The notes: generated by a model not told the origin, from the letters alone. 64,000 nt of DNA from Adenanthera pavonina (GCA_026686845.1 JAIVEN010000002.1:26076001-26140000), one strand, 5' to 3'. Numbered from the stretch's first letter, positions 37,280 through 49,659 are shown. Translations and numbers: made by a program.

Positions 37280-38131
37280 AAAGTTGTATAGTCAACTGAA
37301 TGCATTATAGATATTACTTCCGGTAACACAGTCATTGTTTAGAAAAAAAAATCTAATAACTAATTATAGGCATTCTTTTTAGAGTATCAAATTACCAATG
37401 AAATTTTCAAAAAAAAAATACCAATGAAATTTTTGGAGCTCTCTCTTTTGTGACATTTATAAAAAATGAAGCTTATTTCGGTAGTTGTTTTTGAAAAACT
37501 TTTCTAATTATGTTTATTTGAATCTTTATAGGTTTTGAATAATGGTGTGCTGGAATAAGTTTTGCAATTGTATACCTAAGATTCTTATTGTGAATGCAGT
37601 TGGAAGATCACACTAGTTGTTGTTAAAGGTATGTTTCTAAATTATTATGATCATTGTAATTATGCCTTCACCGTTAATATTCTTGAGTTTTTTCACTGAT
37701 TGATAGATTGTAAAGAAGATCAAATATTGCAATTGAGATGCCCAAGTGAGAGCTTTTCAGGTTGATATATCATCAATAAAGTCAATTGTGACGTTTAGAA
37801 AGTCCTTCTTGAACCTTAACCTATTGGGATTGTTGTTACTTGGCAAGTTATTTGAGCTATTCAACAAGAGGTCAATGCATGACTCTCCAAGTCAGTTAAA
37901 AGAATGTACAAGGATTGGGTGATCCTATTCTCTGTCCAACCTTTAAGTTCAAAGATTTTCTTATTGAGGGGAGTGACAGAGATGTTGATCAGGATCATAT
38001 TGATAATAACAATATAAAATACAAATTATTTCTATTCTCATGTTGAAAGTTTTTACTATAGTAAGTGAATTTTCATTGGCACCGAAAGTGTCATCGTTTT
38101 TTCTCTTTAAAATGTCTTTTAATGGCTGTAG

Positions 38132-39171
38132 GTTGGAGAAAGAATCAAGGTTTTTCTTCAACATGAAGTACTTTAAAGAAAAAATTCAAGAAACAAAAAT
38201 ATCTAGAAGCTCTTGATAAGTATATATTTGGTATGAGTTTGATGTTTTATGAATTCATCACATGCGTGCTTATTCTAAAACTTTACAGCTTTCATTTGTT
38301 TTAAAATTGTAGGCAAGAAAGGTCAAAGGCTGTGGAGTTATTAGTTACTGATTTCAAAGTGTTCTCCACTTTCAATGGGGATCTATACAAAGAAATTTCC
38401 TAGTTCTTAATCCTTAATAATTTCAGATAATAATAGCCAATCATTGTGTTATTTTTATGGTCGATTGGTTGTTACTGCTTTCTGTTATCTGTTTGATTGA
38501 TGATTAATGAGATTATATGATCTGCAATTCACAAATACATAGGTTTTCAATGTGTTAGTTTCAATGTTTGTCAATAGAAAAATTGATGAAATTGCATTTC
38601 AAAAACCTCAGATTGTAGACTTTAATCCAATTCACAAATACAAAGGTGTTCCATGAGCAATTGTCCATGTATGGCAACACCAAAACTGCTCAAAGCACTA
38701 TGTTGATGGAGCTTAAAAAAATCATAGAAGCACTCCTCTTTTCCATGATAAACTTATCTTTTTTATGTGTTTTTTAATTCTATTTGCATTGTGACTTGAA
38801 TTCTTTTCTGCATCTTTTGAACATGTTGCTCTGAGAGTTACTGGCACTTTATGGCAATTAAAAAATAGTAAATCTTGTAGCTTTAGTATTCTTGACACAT
38901 AATTATAATTTCTCTAGGCGCATTGCATGTTTACATTTTACTTTAGATTATAATAAATCCCTTAATATCATAGGTTCCATTATTTGGTAAAAGATATTGT
39001 CATGACTTCTCTTGATTTAATTTTTGTGCATCCCTTATAATTACAGCTTGATCTGACAGCACCAACTTTGCAAAATCCCTCGGCCAAACGGTGATATTAA
39101 GACTTTATTTACTGACCACTCATCTACACCACCTAATGGTCCTCTGGTACCTACACCTATCAATAATAATT
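38132..39171 (+). pseudogene. TOPLESS-type co-repressor gene fragment (LisH/CTLH region)
   Basis: Four exon remnants with introns. 38132-38219 encodes ESRFFFNMKYFKEK and, after a deletion and frame change, KKQKYLEALDK. 38313-38394 encodes ERSKAVELLVTDFKVFST. About 38645-38731 encodes EQLSMYGNTKTAQSTMLMEL. About 39050-39171 encodes CKIPRPNGDIKTLFTDHSST. Together they cover the N-terminal CTLH part of a TPL/TPR protein. In comparison to the family, about 30 residues between FKEK and KQKYLEAL are missing, a stop follows KEIS, and all WD40 repeats are absent. Non-functional; same strand as the GNAT fragment. Confidence 0.85.
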
Positions 39172-40013
39172 GCTAATACATTTTTAAATGCTAAGATGAG
39201 TATAGTATCATGGCTATTCTTTTATTATATTTCTTACAGGTTAACTCTATAACAATAATAATTTCTGGCTTTTGTTGTTCTGAAGCAGGCATCAAGCAAG
39301 CATTGATATTATTGTCAAGCAAGAAGGATCTTGCTTTTGTTGGGAATGCACTTTGGGGATTAGGGTAAATCATACATAATAAATGATGTTTGAACAAGTA
39401 AATGTTGAAGAGGTAAGTAGGATTATAGAGGGGTCTTGATGGGGAAGGAATTCTTGCAGATATTTGTCCCATTATTAGGATTCGTTCTATAAAGTAACGT
39501 GCATTTAGAGTTTCTTGTACCTAAATACTCATTTGTTCTGCATTAAATCTTATAAATAACACCATTTGATTCTTTAAAGAAGGCTGACAACTTTTTTAAT
39601 CTATAAATCTTTTAATTACTTTCTAGGGGAGGGTGTAGAATCAATTTTACTTACACTATTATTGTATAGACTCAAGAACATTGTAAACTTTCCATTAGGC
39701 AATAATTGGGAAGAAAAGCACCGGCTTTTTGTGAAGTGAAAGTATGGTTGGGGTGAAAACCTTCAATAACATATCATGAATACTTAACTAATTAACTTCT
39801 TCAATTCTAGGTATATTTTAATTATATCTTTGTAATTAATATTTTTAATCTAATAGTGTTTCTTTTTTTTGTTTTAATTTTCTTGTCACTTCATGTATTG
39901 AATAATGAATTTTACAACAAATGTTCTCAACATTAAAATCATGGTCTTACCAAATAATTAAAGTATAACTTTATTAATGAATATCCTGTGCATTGGGCAC
40001 GGGAAAATTCTAG

Positions 40014-40706
40014 TTCATTAAAAGGAGAGGGAACAAAATACAGGAAACAAAGGCCCCAAATCAAAGGTATGTCACTTTTGAATTTGAAGGTACTATATCT
40101 TACTCCAATGCTTTTTTTATTTCACTTGCCCCGTCTTTCTTGCGTCATTTGTTAATTATACGCCTTAATGCTCATTAATGTTAAAGTTGTACTTAATTAA
40201 ATAGTCCCTGAACAATAATAGCATGTGTGTGTGAGCGCGTGCTAGCTAGTCATTGGACCAAACTTTTTCCGATCAAAATATAGAGTACCAAATCTCTTTT
40301 TGTATTTTTTTTTCCCTGACATGAAAGGACAAGATACAAACAAGTTAACAAGGCTCCAGGTGGCCCAAAAACAAAGGCTCCAAAAGAGAAAATTACTTTT
40401 CTCAGCAGATCAGCCACTGCTATGTGACTTTGAGGAGGGTGCCTAATGGCACCTCTGCCGTCTATTTAATATAGTTTTCATATCTCCCCAATCCCAACCA
40501 AAAGAAAAAACCGATATAGTTTCCGTATTTAAATTTAAAACTACCCTCCAGTAACTCCTCCTGAGGCGGGTACCACAGTTGCCACTGTCAAGTGAGACAT
40601 TTGCCTCTGCCGTATATTTGATGAAGTACAAAAGTGGGAAAAAAAAAACAAAAACAAAAAACAGAAAGAAAGCTAAAAACTAAGCCGTAGCCATGCCGCA
40701 TGAGGG
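40014..40706. other. Spacer downstream of ELO copy 3
   Basis: No gene. 40165-40290 matches 16845-17000, which lies at the same place relative to ELO copy 1, so this is the shared 3' flank of the ELO-like unit. The rest is unique or too diverged to place. Confidence 0.5.
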
Positions 40707-41522
40707 TTAGTCCTGATGTGCTTGTTGTCCAGCGTTGAACCCATAGTTCCTTCTATGAAAGTCTCGGAAGAGAGACAGTAGAGAAGCAAAGAAAACAGCA
40801 TTGAAGATCCAACCCCACGCTCCGGAGCAACCGGACCCGGAAAAATGGTAATAAAGCATGAGGCTCAAGACGAAGAAGCTGCCGTAGAACTGCAAGATCT
40901 GGCAATCCGTCACGAGCCTCCTCCACGTGGCACGCACACCGAGTGCGCACGATAAGTAGTAGGCGTACATTAGCACGTGTACAGACGCGTTGGTCACCAA
41001 CACCACTGGGAACAGTGACTGAGACGTCTGGAGCCAAATGTAACACATGACGACGGCGGCGGAGTGGTGGAGAACGTGGAGGAAGGTGAGGCGACGATTG
41101 GGCCAGAGGATGATCAAAAGAGTGTCGACGAATTCCAGAATCTTGGAGACGTAGAAGATGTAGGCCCAGAAGAAAATGGGGCCGGTGGGAGGAGTATGAG
41201 GAGGGATGCAGATGATCCAGTCGAGGTTACATGCATGGGATAGCGTGGAGACGAGGCAACCGAGCGCCATGATGATGGAGAGTAAGAGGAGGAAGCCGCT
41301 ATGGACGGCGGCGATGGGTCTGAGGATGCGAGGAGAGATGGGACGGTGGCGAAAGAGATGATGGAGAAAGCAGGTTAAACAGATGTAAGAGACGACGGCG
41401 GTGATGACGAATTCAGGAGATGAAGCTGAGGTTTCGTTTTGGATCCATGAGAAGTTTTCTATGTATAATAGGATCGCTGTGAAGTTCTCGAATAAATCTC
41501 CGATTGCTCCTTTCCAATTCAT
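40707..41522 (-). CDS. ELO/GNS1-SUR4-type fatty acid elongase, copy 3, intact
   Basis: A 271-residue, single-exon integral ER membrane protein of the ELO family, predicted to condense malonyl-CoA with long-chain acyl-CoA in very-long-chain fatty acid (probably sphingolipid-type) synthesis. All family motifs are present: KILEFVDT (127-134), FLHVLHH with the catalytic HxxHH at 149-153, NASVHVLMYAYY (178-189) and TDCQILQF (205-212). Hydrophobic stretches near residues 38-55, 70-95, 115-140, 155-190 and 205-250 fit a multi-span protein. The C-terminus (NAGQQAHQD) differs from copies 1 and 2. Length is normal for plant ELO-like proteins. It is the only undamaged copy here. The role of plant ELO-like proteins is less settled than that of 3-ketoacyl-CoA synthases, so substrate is open. 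Confidence 0.9.
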   Translation of the reverse strand: MNWKGAIGDLFENFTAILLYIENFSWIQNETSASSPEFVITAVVSYICLTCFLHHLFRHRPISPRILRPIAAVHSGFLLLLSIIMALGCLVSTLSHACNLDWIICIPPHTPPTGPIFFWAYIFYVSKILEFVDTLLIILWPNRRLTFLHVLHHSAAVVMCYIWLQTSQSLFPVVLVTNASVHVLMYAYYLSCALGVRATWRRLVTDCQILQFYGSFFVLSLMLYYHFSGSGCSGAWGWIFNAVFFASLLSLFRDFHRRNYGFNAGQQAHQD

Positions 41523-42811
41523 AATATTCAGTGAGATGTGAGGGCGAGGAGGACTGACAGTAGGTAGGCTTTGGCGGGGATGAAGTGGAAATAATTCATT
41601 GCTAAAACCTGTGCTAGTATTTAAAGGTTAAAAAACAAGTGAGAAACTTCACCGTTAAGAAAAAAGGATCTACTGTGGATTTTGGTAAGGTGAAAAAGTG
41701 GCCGTCGGATCATATCAAGGAACGAGGGACGTTGAAGGGGGTTAAGGATATGACATGGCGTGCATTAGACAGCAATAAAGAGGTAATGGCTAACAGGTTA
41801 GCAGCTCCGCTGACCCTACGATAGTTGTAGCAATCGCGAAGCAAGCCAGACAGCAGAGACTGCAGCGGCATCTACACAACGCCAGCTAGAAGCAACAACA
41901 CAAACAATATAATGCTAATATAATATACATATAAAATAATATATATATATAATATTAAAAAAATCCCCAATAAATACTAAAGAATAAAATTAATTAAATT
42001 AATTCCAATTAATATTGGCAAAATTATCTCTTCAATTTTAATTCCAACTTGATATATAAAGATACCTTTAGTAGTCAAGGCAAATTCTGTAACTAAAATG
42101 AAATTATCTTTTTTTTTAATATTTATATGAAATTTTCCCGATAATTTGTTATGTCTCCTTAACAGAAAGTTATATATGAAATAATTAAAGTTGTAGACAT
42201 AACAGAAAGTTATGTAAGAAATAATTAAAGTTGTTTTCCGCAATGAAGACAATTCAAACATGACAGTTGACTATATCATTGCTACGTACGCGACTCCTGT
42301 TACATGACCTTACTTCATTTTCCTTCTTTTCTCCAATCGTCCTATCTGTTGTTTATTTACTTATTTATTTTTTGGTAAACATATATATATATATAGTTGA
42401 TTGATAAAAAGGATAAAATTAATGTTACATATTTAAGAATTAAGATTTTGATATACGTAAAAACACAGTATCACAACATATATATATATATATATAGAAA
42501 AAAAATCATATATTCATATAAATGATCTAAGCGCAACATTCATATATATATATATATTAGGAGGAACAAAAGCATTCATATATATTTTTTTTTCGTTGAA
42601 ACAACATTCATATATTTTAATCATTAGGGTACTAATACCAATATATACCTATATATAATTGCATACAGAGAATATTCAATTTGCACTTTATGAAGTGATG
42701 GGCTTCCTAGGAGCTTGTTTATTTAGTTTTGACTTTTCTATTTATGCACAAAAGACGAAGCTTTTTTTGTGATTGTTTGCTTATTACATATCTATATCTC
42801 AGATTCAGAAC

Positions 42812-42868
<57 letters not shown>

Positions 42869-45800
42869 GTCTATTATCTATTATAGAATTCAAAATATTC
42901 CGGTGAAATAAATAAATTAAGGAAAAAGATAGCAAGCATGCACATCATATCATCATGAAGTAGGGCCCTAAATAAAAATTAAATAAATTACCAGTCATCG
43001 CCATCCCATCCTCCACGAAAATGCATCTCACCTTGTACACAAAAGTTTTACACTTTCACGGTCCTAAATTGCTATATGTGGCACAGTTGCAAACAATTTG
43101 GTTCAAAAATATATAATATTTATATCAAAAGGGAATTGCGTGACCAAAAAGAATAATATAAAGAAGCTTCGCTAAGCCTTCTAAAGCACCCATAATCGGC
43201 GCGCAATATTTTCGCTAATTATTCTCAAATCACCTTTTGAAAAGCAGATCAGCCACGGTTGAGACGGTTATGAAAAAAGAAAAGAAAAAGCACGATTTTA
43301 AATTTTGGTAATTGCAATTTCCAAAGTGAGCCCAACACTACACATGCTTTACTGGACATTAATGAACACTAACGCGTATATATAATTAAAGAACGCTAGC
43401 TGGATAAACCGACAAGTATTAAAATACTATGAGAAGTATAGCATCTGAGTGTTGGTTCAAAATTATATATATGTACCTCATGTGCTGAACAACAAAAAGT
43501 GATTTGAGACTAATTACCGAATATATTCTGCGGATTATAAGGTTGCCAAGGCCCCATCACCTTTTGGATTGTCGATCGAGAGAAGATGATGAGAGTTTGA
43601 GGGAGAGAATTTAAGGAAAAGATGAAAGAGGGAGTGGTTGAGAACTTGAGCTAGAAAGGTGAGGGAGGTCAGCATAGAGAAAAGAAAAGAAGAGGATTTA
43701 TTTTTCAAAATAACTTTATGAATTCTAGCCAAAACAGAGAGAAAACTATAGAAGCTTGGCCCCTACCATAATCGAACTTGTTATCACGTAGAACATCTGC
43801 AGTATGGAAACCAGTTACGCTGAGCCGTCACTACTTATTATGCTGACAGATTTATATATAAATAGTATACATTTACTCTTTTTAATTACCAAATTTCAAT
43901 CCTCTCTCTTTCCTAAGATATGAAACAAGTAATAAATTAATAAGATTATAAGAATAAATTACTATTAAAAATTAACACAACACCTTATATTTTGAATTAA
44001 CTAAAAATTAAAAGACCCTTATAATGGATCCCAAAACACACTTAATTTCTTGATTTCGCCACTTTGTATTTTTTTTTATTTTTAACATTTTTATAAAAGA
44101 AAATGTTAACAAAAACGTTTTCTGGTAAGAAAACAATGTTGTAATCCCATCTGTCACGTCCGCAGGCGACATCTTGGGCCTGCTGTTATTTGATTATTGG
44201 CTCCATTCAGCCACTTTGCTCTCTCCATTCTCTTTTTGTTCTTTTTTAAAAAGCAAAAAAAGAACAGCATCCACTTGTTGGTATCATATCGTTGACTTGG
44301 CTTTGCGATTCAAATTTTTAGAGGGGTTATGCACGTGCTAACTGAATCTTGTTTGACCCACCATACATGTGGGACGTAACCTTTTTGCTTTTTTAAACAA
44401 GAAACTTTCATTTCTTTGGAAGTGCAGTGTAACTTTCATGTTTCATCAATACCATTAGGAGAGAGGCCACTCATAGAGCAAAAGAACCTCCGGAATCCTT
44501 AGCTTTGAGGGACCTCCCTGACTTGCCGTGTCTTGTTTTGATATTATTTGATGGAAATATTCCTTAGTCTTGTTTGGCTTACCCACATTACATATTTTTA
44601 GAACTAACAATATGAGTTGAGTCCGATGGGTCAGCCCAATTAGCTAGACAAAATGGCCGGGTTAGATTTTAAAATTAGGAGCTTGAAGAGAAAATGAACT
44701 TTTCAGAACCAACCCGTTTAGGTCTGACTTGTAGCAGGCCGACCCAATTGGCCCATTTTCCTTTTTTTTTTCTTTTTTATTTAAAATATTAAAAAATATA
44801 TATTATTTTATTAATTAATAATGTGTAAATTATAAAATTTAAATGTTATATTGATTTTTTTGTGAATAATAGTAATAATTAGTTGTTTTAATTTAAAAAG
44901 TTATATAAAAATTTTTAAAAAAACATAAAAATATTTTTTAAAAAACTACGGGCTCGCAGGCAGGTGCTATATGGGCTCGCGCTACCGTTTGGCAATCTAG
45001 GTATTTTGGCCTGGCCCGGATTATCGGCTCTACATGCTTTGGGGGAAGCTACCCTCTAAAAGATACATACTTTATTCTATATTATAAATTATATTTACCT
45101 ACTTCACATATATTTAGAAAATTAGTTAAAGGTCATGATATTTTCAAAAATTATCCTAAGTTTTGAAAATTATTCTTATTAAATTATAACTTAACTATAT
45201 CTCTCTTAATCTCTTCCTATTATAACTCTTTTGGATATTCTAAAAAATGGTAAAAATGGAAAAAATATTAAATTATACATATATTTCATAAAATGACTTA
45301 TATTTTGAAACTTTAATCCTTAAAAAATATGTCTTATAATAGAGAATAGATGGTGTATAAATTTTCTTATTGTTAAAGGGAAAATTTTGTGCATAACCCC
45401 TCTAAAAATTTCATTTGCCACCACCACCCAACAAAATTTTATATGTCCCTCTTTAAAAATATCAATTGCTCCTATTTAATTTTCTACAACCTTAAACATA
45501 TGTATTTAAAAATATAATCTCTTACATTGATTATAAATATAAATTATATAAAAATAAAAAAAATTATTTTAATAAAATTTATTTTTATATCAATTTAATA
45601 AGCATTTGAAATTACATCTTTGAAAAATATTAAAATTTATATTGGACACAAATTTTGCCTCCACTAACAAAATTTTCTAGGTCCACCGTGAATATATACA
45701 CCATTTTTGAGAGAGAGAGAGAGAGAGTGTGTGTGTGTGTGTGTTTTTTTTTTTTGCAGTTACGTAATATGACAGTTTTAACCGTTTTTTATTTTTTTTA

Positions 45801-45900
45801 AAAAATTAAAGTTTGTAGATGAAAAAAAATTTTAAGAGTCATGAAATTATATATTTATGCAATTTTAAGCTTCTTTATTAAAAATTAAAAAATATTATAT
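41523..45900. other. Gene-free spacer, partly duplicated from fibrillin introns
   Basis: 41685-41820 matches 30570-30800. 42180-42310 matches 16265-16350. 42600-42890 matches fibrillin intron sequence at 53140-53250 and 53690-53810, with exons lost. 43440-43760 matches 31735-32160. 45050-45370 is a MITE-like AT-rich unit, and 44600-45030 contains inverted 'gggcc/cccaatt' patches. (AT)n at 42380-42396 and 42477-42496; (GA)n(GT)n at 45711-45744. Confidence 0.5.
42812..42866. repeat. (AAT)n microsatellite, about 18 units
   Basis: An uninterrupted ATA/AAT run inside a copy of fibrillin intron sequence. The paralogous position at about 53779 reads only 'acataaacaaaataaatg', so the expansion arose after the duplication. 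Confidence 0.9.
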
Positions 45901-45904
45901 ATCA

Positions 45905-47751
45905 TTGTTTTGCATCCCTATGACATATCTTGCATGATAGAGTTATGCTAGCATGATGATAGTGATAATGATGTTAATGATGATATTAGCCTATGTGAAT
46001 TGCATGATGACATGTTAGTATAACATTCGGGCATCATCACTACATTGTGCATATTGGGACATTATTGGTTGGGTGATGATGTCGTGTGATATGATGATAC
46101 CATGTGGTACGTCAATCCACTAGTGGGACACATAAGGCCTTGTGTCTAGGTGATGAGATTGATATGTATATTCCTACCACTAAATCATTGTCCTTTGACC
46201 AAAAAGATTCAGGTGATAGTGGATTAGGGATATATCTTCCTTAAATCACCATTAATTCGAGTGGCCCAAGAGAAGAGAAACCATGGTCTACTCATTAGTA
46301 GAATAATCTTTAGCCAGGTTATAACTAATGGTAGTGAGCTTAGTAGTTGCCCAGAATCGGCCTTCACTAGTTGTTGGAAGAGGACTACTTATTGAGGCCA
46401 CCTTGGGATGGTGCCTAGCTCATGGTTCCTACTGTAATTGATATGGGATCCTGCATAGCATATGCATTGCATTCTGCATTACACATAACGCATGAGTAGT
46501 AATATGTTGAATACCTATAATTGGCTTTACATTGAAGTTATGGTTGTAATCCTTTATATAAATGTAATCTTTTGCTTCTATGTTGCCCCTTGGTTACTGG
46601 GACGTATGTCTCACCCCTCGTGGAAATCAATTATAGGAATGGGATCTAGTTTTAGCAAATAGTAGCGGAGATTGATGAGTCCTCTCCAGGATATACTAGA
46701 TATTTGAGTACCCATGTTGATATGTGTTTATTTTAGAATGCATGTTATATTTAGTATCGTGCCAAGCGTAGGAATGATGCCATATGTAATTTTTATACAT
46801 ATATTTTCCTGGGACTATTTGTGTATCATTATCCCTCATGTTTGATTTATGTCACTTATAACCTCAAGGCTGATTGAAGCTATCTTGGGTGTAGAGGTGC
46901 ATGATGAGTTAATGTGTGGTTGCATGCATGGATGGAATAGTAGTCTTAGTCATCTTGATGCTTTTCTCTGAAGCTTGATGTAGTGGTTGTTTTATATGTT
47001 GAGGGTCATAGCCTAATGTCGTCGTAGTGAGTTTGGGCCTTATGAAATGGGTGGCCTATGTGTATTTTGATATGTGTGAGTGGTTCATAAAGTTGGACTT
47101 GAGATTTGGCAAGGTTTGGAGAAAATAGGTACATAACTCATTAATTCGGTTAGGGTTCAAGGAGGTCAAATATTAAGGAAGTGATTTCCTTAAGGTGTAA
47201 TCACCTTGGACAATGTCTTTGAATGATTTGTGCCCTATTGGAAAAGGTTTAGTGTTTAAAATATGCGTGGTTTGGGAATGAGAAGGTGTTAGAGTTAAGT
47301 TTTGACCAAAAGTAACCATTTCAATCATAAATGTGCAAAATCTTCATACAGAGAAATTTTGAGACAATGTTAGTGTCTATGGTTAAAGGAGGTAGAAAGT
47401 GATTTGTAGATGTTGGAATCACACCAATCAGAGGTCTAGTTAAAGAGTTGTACATGTCTGATATTAGCTTGAGTTGACAGCAAATTGCTGTCAAAACAAT
47501 AACTGGTGGCGTAGCGGCACCACATCCTTGAGCTGCAACGCCACAAGAGAGAATTGTCTCCCTCATTTTTCTTGTCATCTAGCCATAGTTCAATGTCCTT
47601 TGGTCATACCTAACCCAATTTTCTAAGTCTATCCTTTTGTTTTCTCACATTTGGTGTCACATTTCGAGTGTTTTCGTTTATACCTTGGTTCAAACTGGTA
47701 TAAGTTGTTTACTTCATTTCATTTTGATGTCTCAAGTCTTAGGGTGTTACA
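45905..47751. mobile_element. Putative gypsy-type LTR segment
   Basis: Non-coding sequence of distinct base composition (GT-rich, many 'gatgatg' and 'tgcat' words). It stops exactly at 47751 in 'agggtgttaca', the inverted form of the TGTAACACCC start of many chromovirus LTRs. A LINE coding fragment begins at the next base, so this is probably one boundary of a solo LTR inserted in the LINE. The left boundary is a guess. Confidence 0.35.
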
Positions 47752-48060
47752 TGGCTCACTTGTGTTTATGGTGAACCTAATGCTTCTCTAGGGAAATTTT
47801 TATGGAGGGATCTTGTACTAATTAGAGAACAGATGTTAGAACAGTGGCTTGTAATAGGTGATTGTAATGCCTACCTTGAGCCCGGTGACAAAATTGGTTG
47901 AGCCTCCCCTAATTTTCAATCTATGAGGTGTTTCAAACAATGCATTGAGCAAGCTCAATTGGTGTGGGAGACAGCTTTACATAGGAGAAGAATCAAACTA
48001 AGGAGAGGATTGATTGGGCTTTTAGCAACATACAATGCACTATAGACATATGTTAAAGTT
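47752..48060 (+). pseudogene. L1-type LINE endonuclease fragment
   Basis: The plus-strand frame opens with WLTCVYGEPN and continues with WLVIGDCNAYLEPGDKIG before a stop, then FQSMRCFKQCIEQAQLV in frame after it. This is the apurinic endonuclease domain of plant L1-type LINEs (VYG-P and GD-NA motifs). It is truncated at the left by the LTR-like segment and at the right by duplicated spacer near 48100. Confidence 0.75.
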
Positions 48061-48833
48061 TAAACCACTCAACTCATGGGGGTTGATAGTCATTAGTCGG
48101 CTCGGGAAGGTCCATTACAGGTGGATTGCTAGTTGGGCTTTGAAAACCATATGAGTGTTCTGATTCTAACTGGGCTTCACAAACAAGACCATCAATTGTT
48201 TTGGTTTTCCCCCTGCCAATTGGGATAATTCCTCCGTGCAAATTTACATTTGGAATATAAAAGGCCGTTAACTACGTATTTTCACACCACTAAAGTAATA
48301 ATATTAAATTAAAATTAAAATTTTTGTGAAAATCATATATCTTTATTTAATATTGAAACTTTGATAAAAGTATAGAAAAAAATTGAAAGAATATAAAAAG
48401 AAAAAGGACATGAAGCCCGAAAAGTAATTTTGTGAGAGGTCATTCTATTCGCAACTAGTGAACATTGCAGCTCCTTCAAAATTTTGTTTTATTTGGGCTG
48501 AATAAGGTCTATTATGATATGTTGGGCTTCTGAGCCCATATTCATCTTCTGAACCTAACTGCGCTTTACAAACGAGACTATCAAGTAATTCTTTTTCAAC
48601 AAAATTAGGATGATACCTTGTGCCAGAAAAAAATGGGTGGTTCCCAAAAGGAAAACAAAATTAAAAACAAAAAGCATGATGCCTTCGTGCACGCTTTTTT
48701 CTTTTTTTTTTGGCCAGGCGTTCATCCGTGGTTGGAATAACACGCATCTCAAAAAATCATTAGCACAACACAGTAAAATAACTATTTGGCCGGAAAAGGA
48801 AAAATATTTGGCCAGATGAAACATTTGTTATTT
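48061..48833. repeat. Duplicated spacer, last copy
   Basis: 48165-48480 matches 22385-22700 and, in part, 6255-6427 plus 12229-12330. 48485-48625 matches 13355-13495. It provides the empty site for the Tourist/copia nest at 6430-12225. No gene. Confidence 0.6.
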
Positions 48834-49659
48834 GGGAAAATGATAGAACAAAACTTTGAATTAATGTTATTTAAGATTCAAAGATTCTGAAATGATAGAA
48901 AAGATTCATCATCTTAAACTTAACAAAATTTATTATTAAATTATCTTAATACTCTCCTTAAAATAATAGTATCAAATGGTTAAAGAAAAGTATTAAAATC
49001 TAGCTAACATAGTTTTAAATTTTTGAAGTTGAGTGTTAAATAACATGAGTGGATATTTGTAATTGATGAGTGAAATTTTAATTACCAATATAAAATGGGA
49101 GAATATTAGTATCAAATTATGAAATAATAGTATCAAATAATTGATGAAAAGTGTCAAAAACTGTGAGTGAGACTTCTAATTTTAATGAGCGTAAACTATT
49201 CAGTATAAAATGGCTGGAAATCAGTGTCAAATCCCAAAACTTACATGTTAAATCACTGAGAATGAATATTAGATATTTGACATTTAACACTCAAGACTTT
49301 TAAAATTAAAAGTCTTACTCTCAATTTTTTACACTCTTCATTAGCTATTTAATAGTACTATTCCATAATTTGACACTAATATTTTCTATTTTACACTGAA
49401 AAATGAAATTTCACTCACTAATTATCATTGTCAACCTATGTTATTTAATATTCAATTGAAAAAATTTAACATTTTTACACCCACATTTTAACATTTTTCT
49501 TTAATCATTTGACACTACCATTTAAGAAATGGCATTCAGGTAATTTAATCATCAAATTTGGTTAAGTTTGGGATTATGGGTCATTTTTTATCATTTCAAA
49601 ATTTTTAAATCGCTAGGAAGCATTAATTCAAAGTTTCGATTCGTATGTGTCATTTCCCC
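48834..49659. mobile_element. Mutator-like foldback element, 826 bp
   Basis: Ends GGGAAAATGA and (reading inward from the right) GGGGAAATGAC. Arms of roughly 400 bp are imperfect reverse complements over nearly the whole length (both contain 'actttgaattaatg', 'aaatgataga/aaatgataaa', 'tgttaaataacat'). Flanks 'ttgttattt' (48825-48833) and 'ttcttattt' (49660-49668) form a 9-bp target duplication with one mismatch, the size made by Mutator-like transposases. The paralogous site near 20610 lacks it. Confidence 0.65.

Larger units (their letters stand above)
33564..40013 (+). mobile_element. Putative Helitron carrying host gene fragments
   Basis: The right end has the Helitron 3' signature: a hairpin 'cctgtgc...gcacggg' at 39985-40003, then an AT-rich gap and CTAG at 40010-40013, followed by T. 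A matching 5' end is proposed at 33564: it starts TC after an A, then 'ctagtatccatataaagg', similar to the starts of many plant Helitrons. Insertion between A and T without target duplication fits. Inside are plus-strand fragments of two unrelated host genes that keep their introns. No Rep/helicase is seen, so it would be non-autonomous. The 3' end is firmer than the 5' end. Confidence 0.6.
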
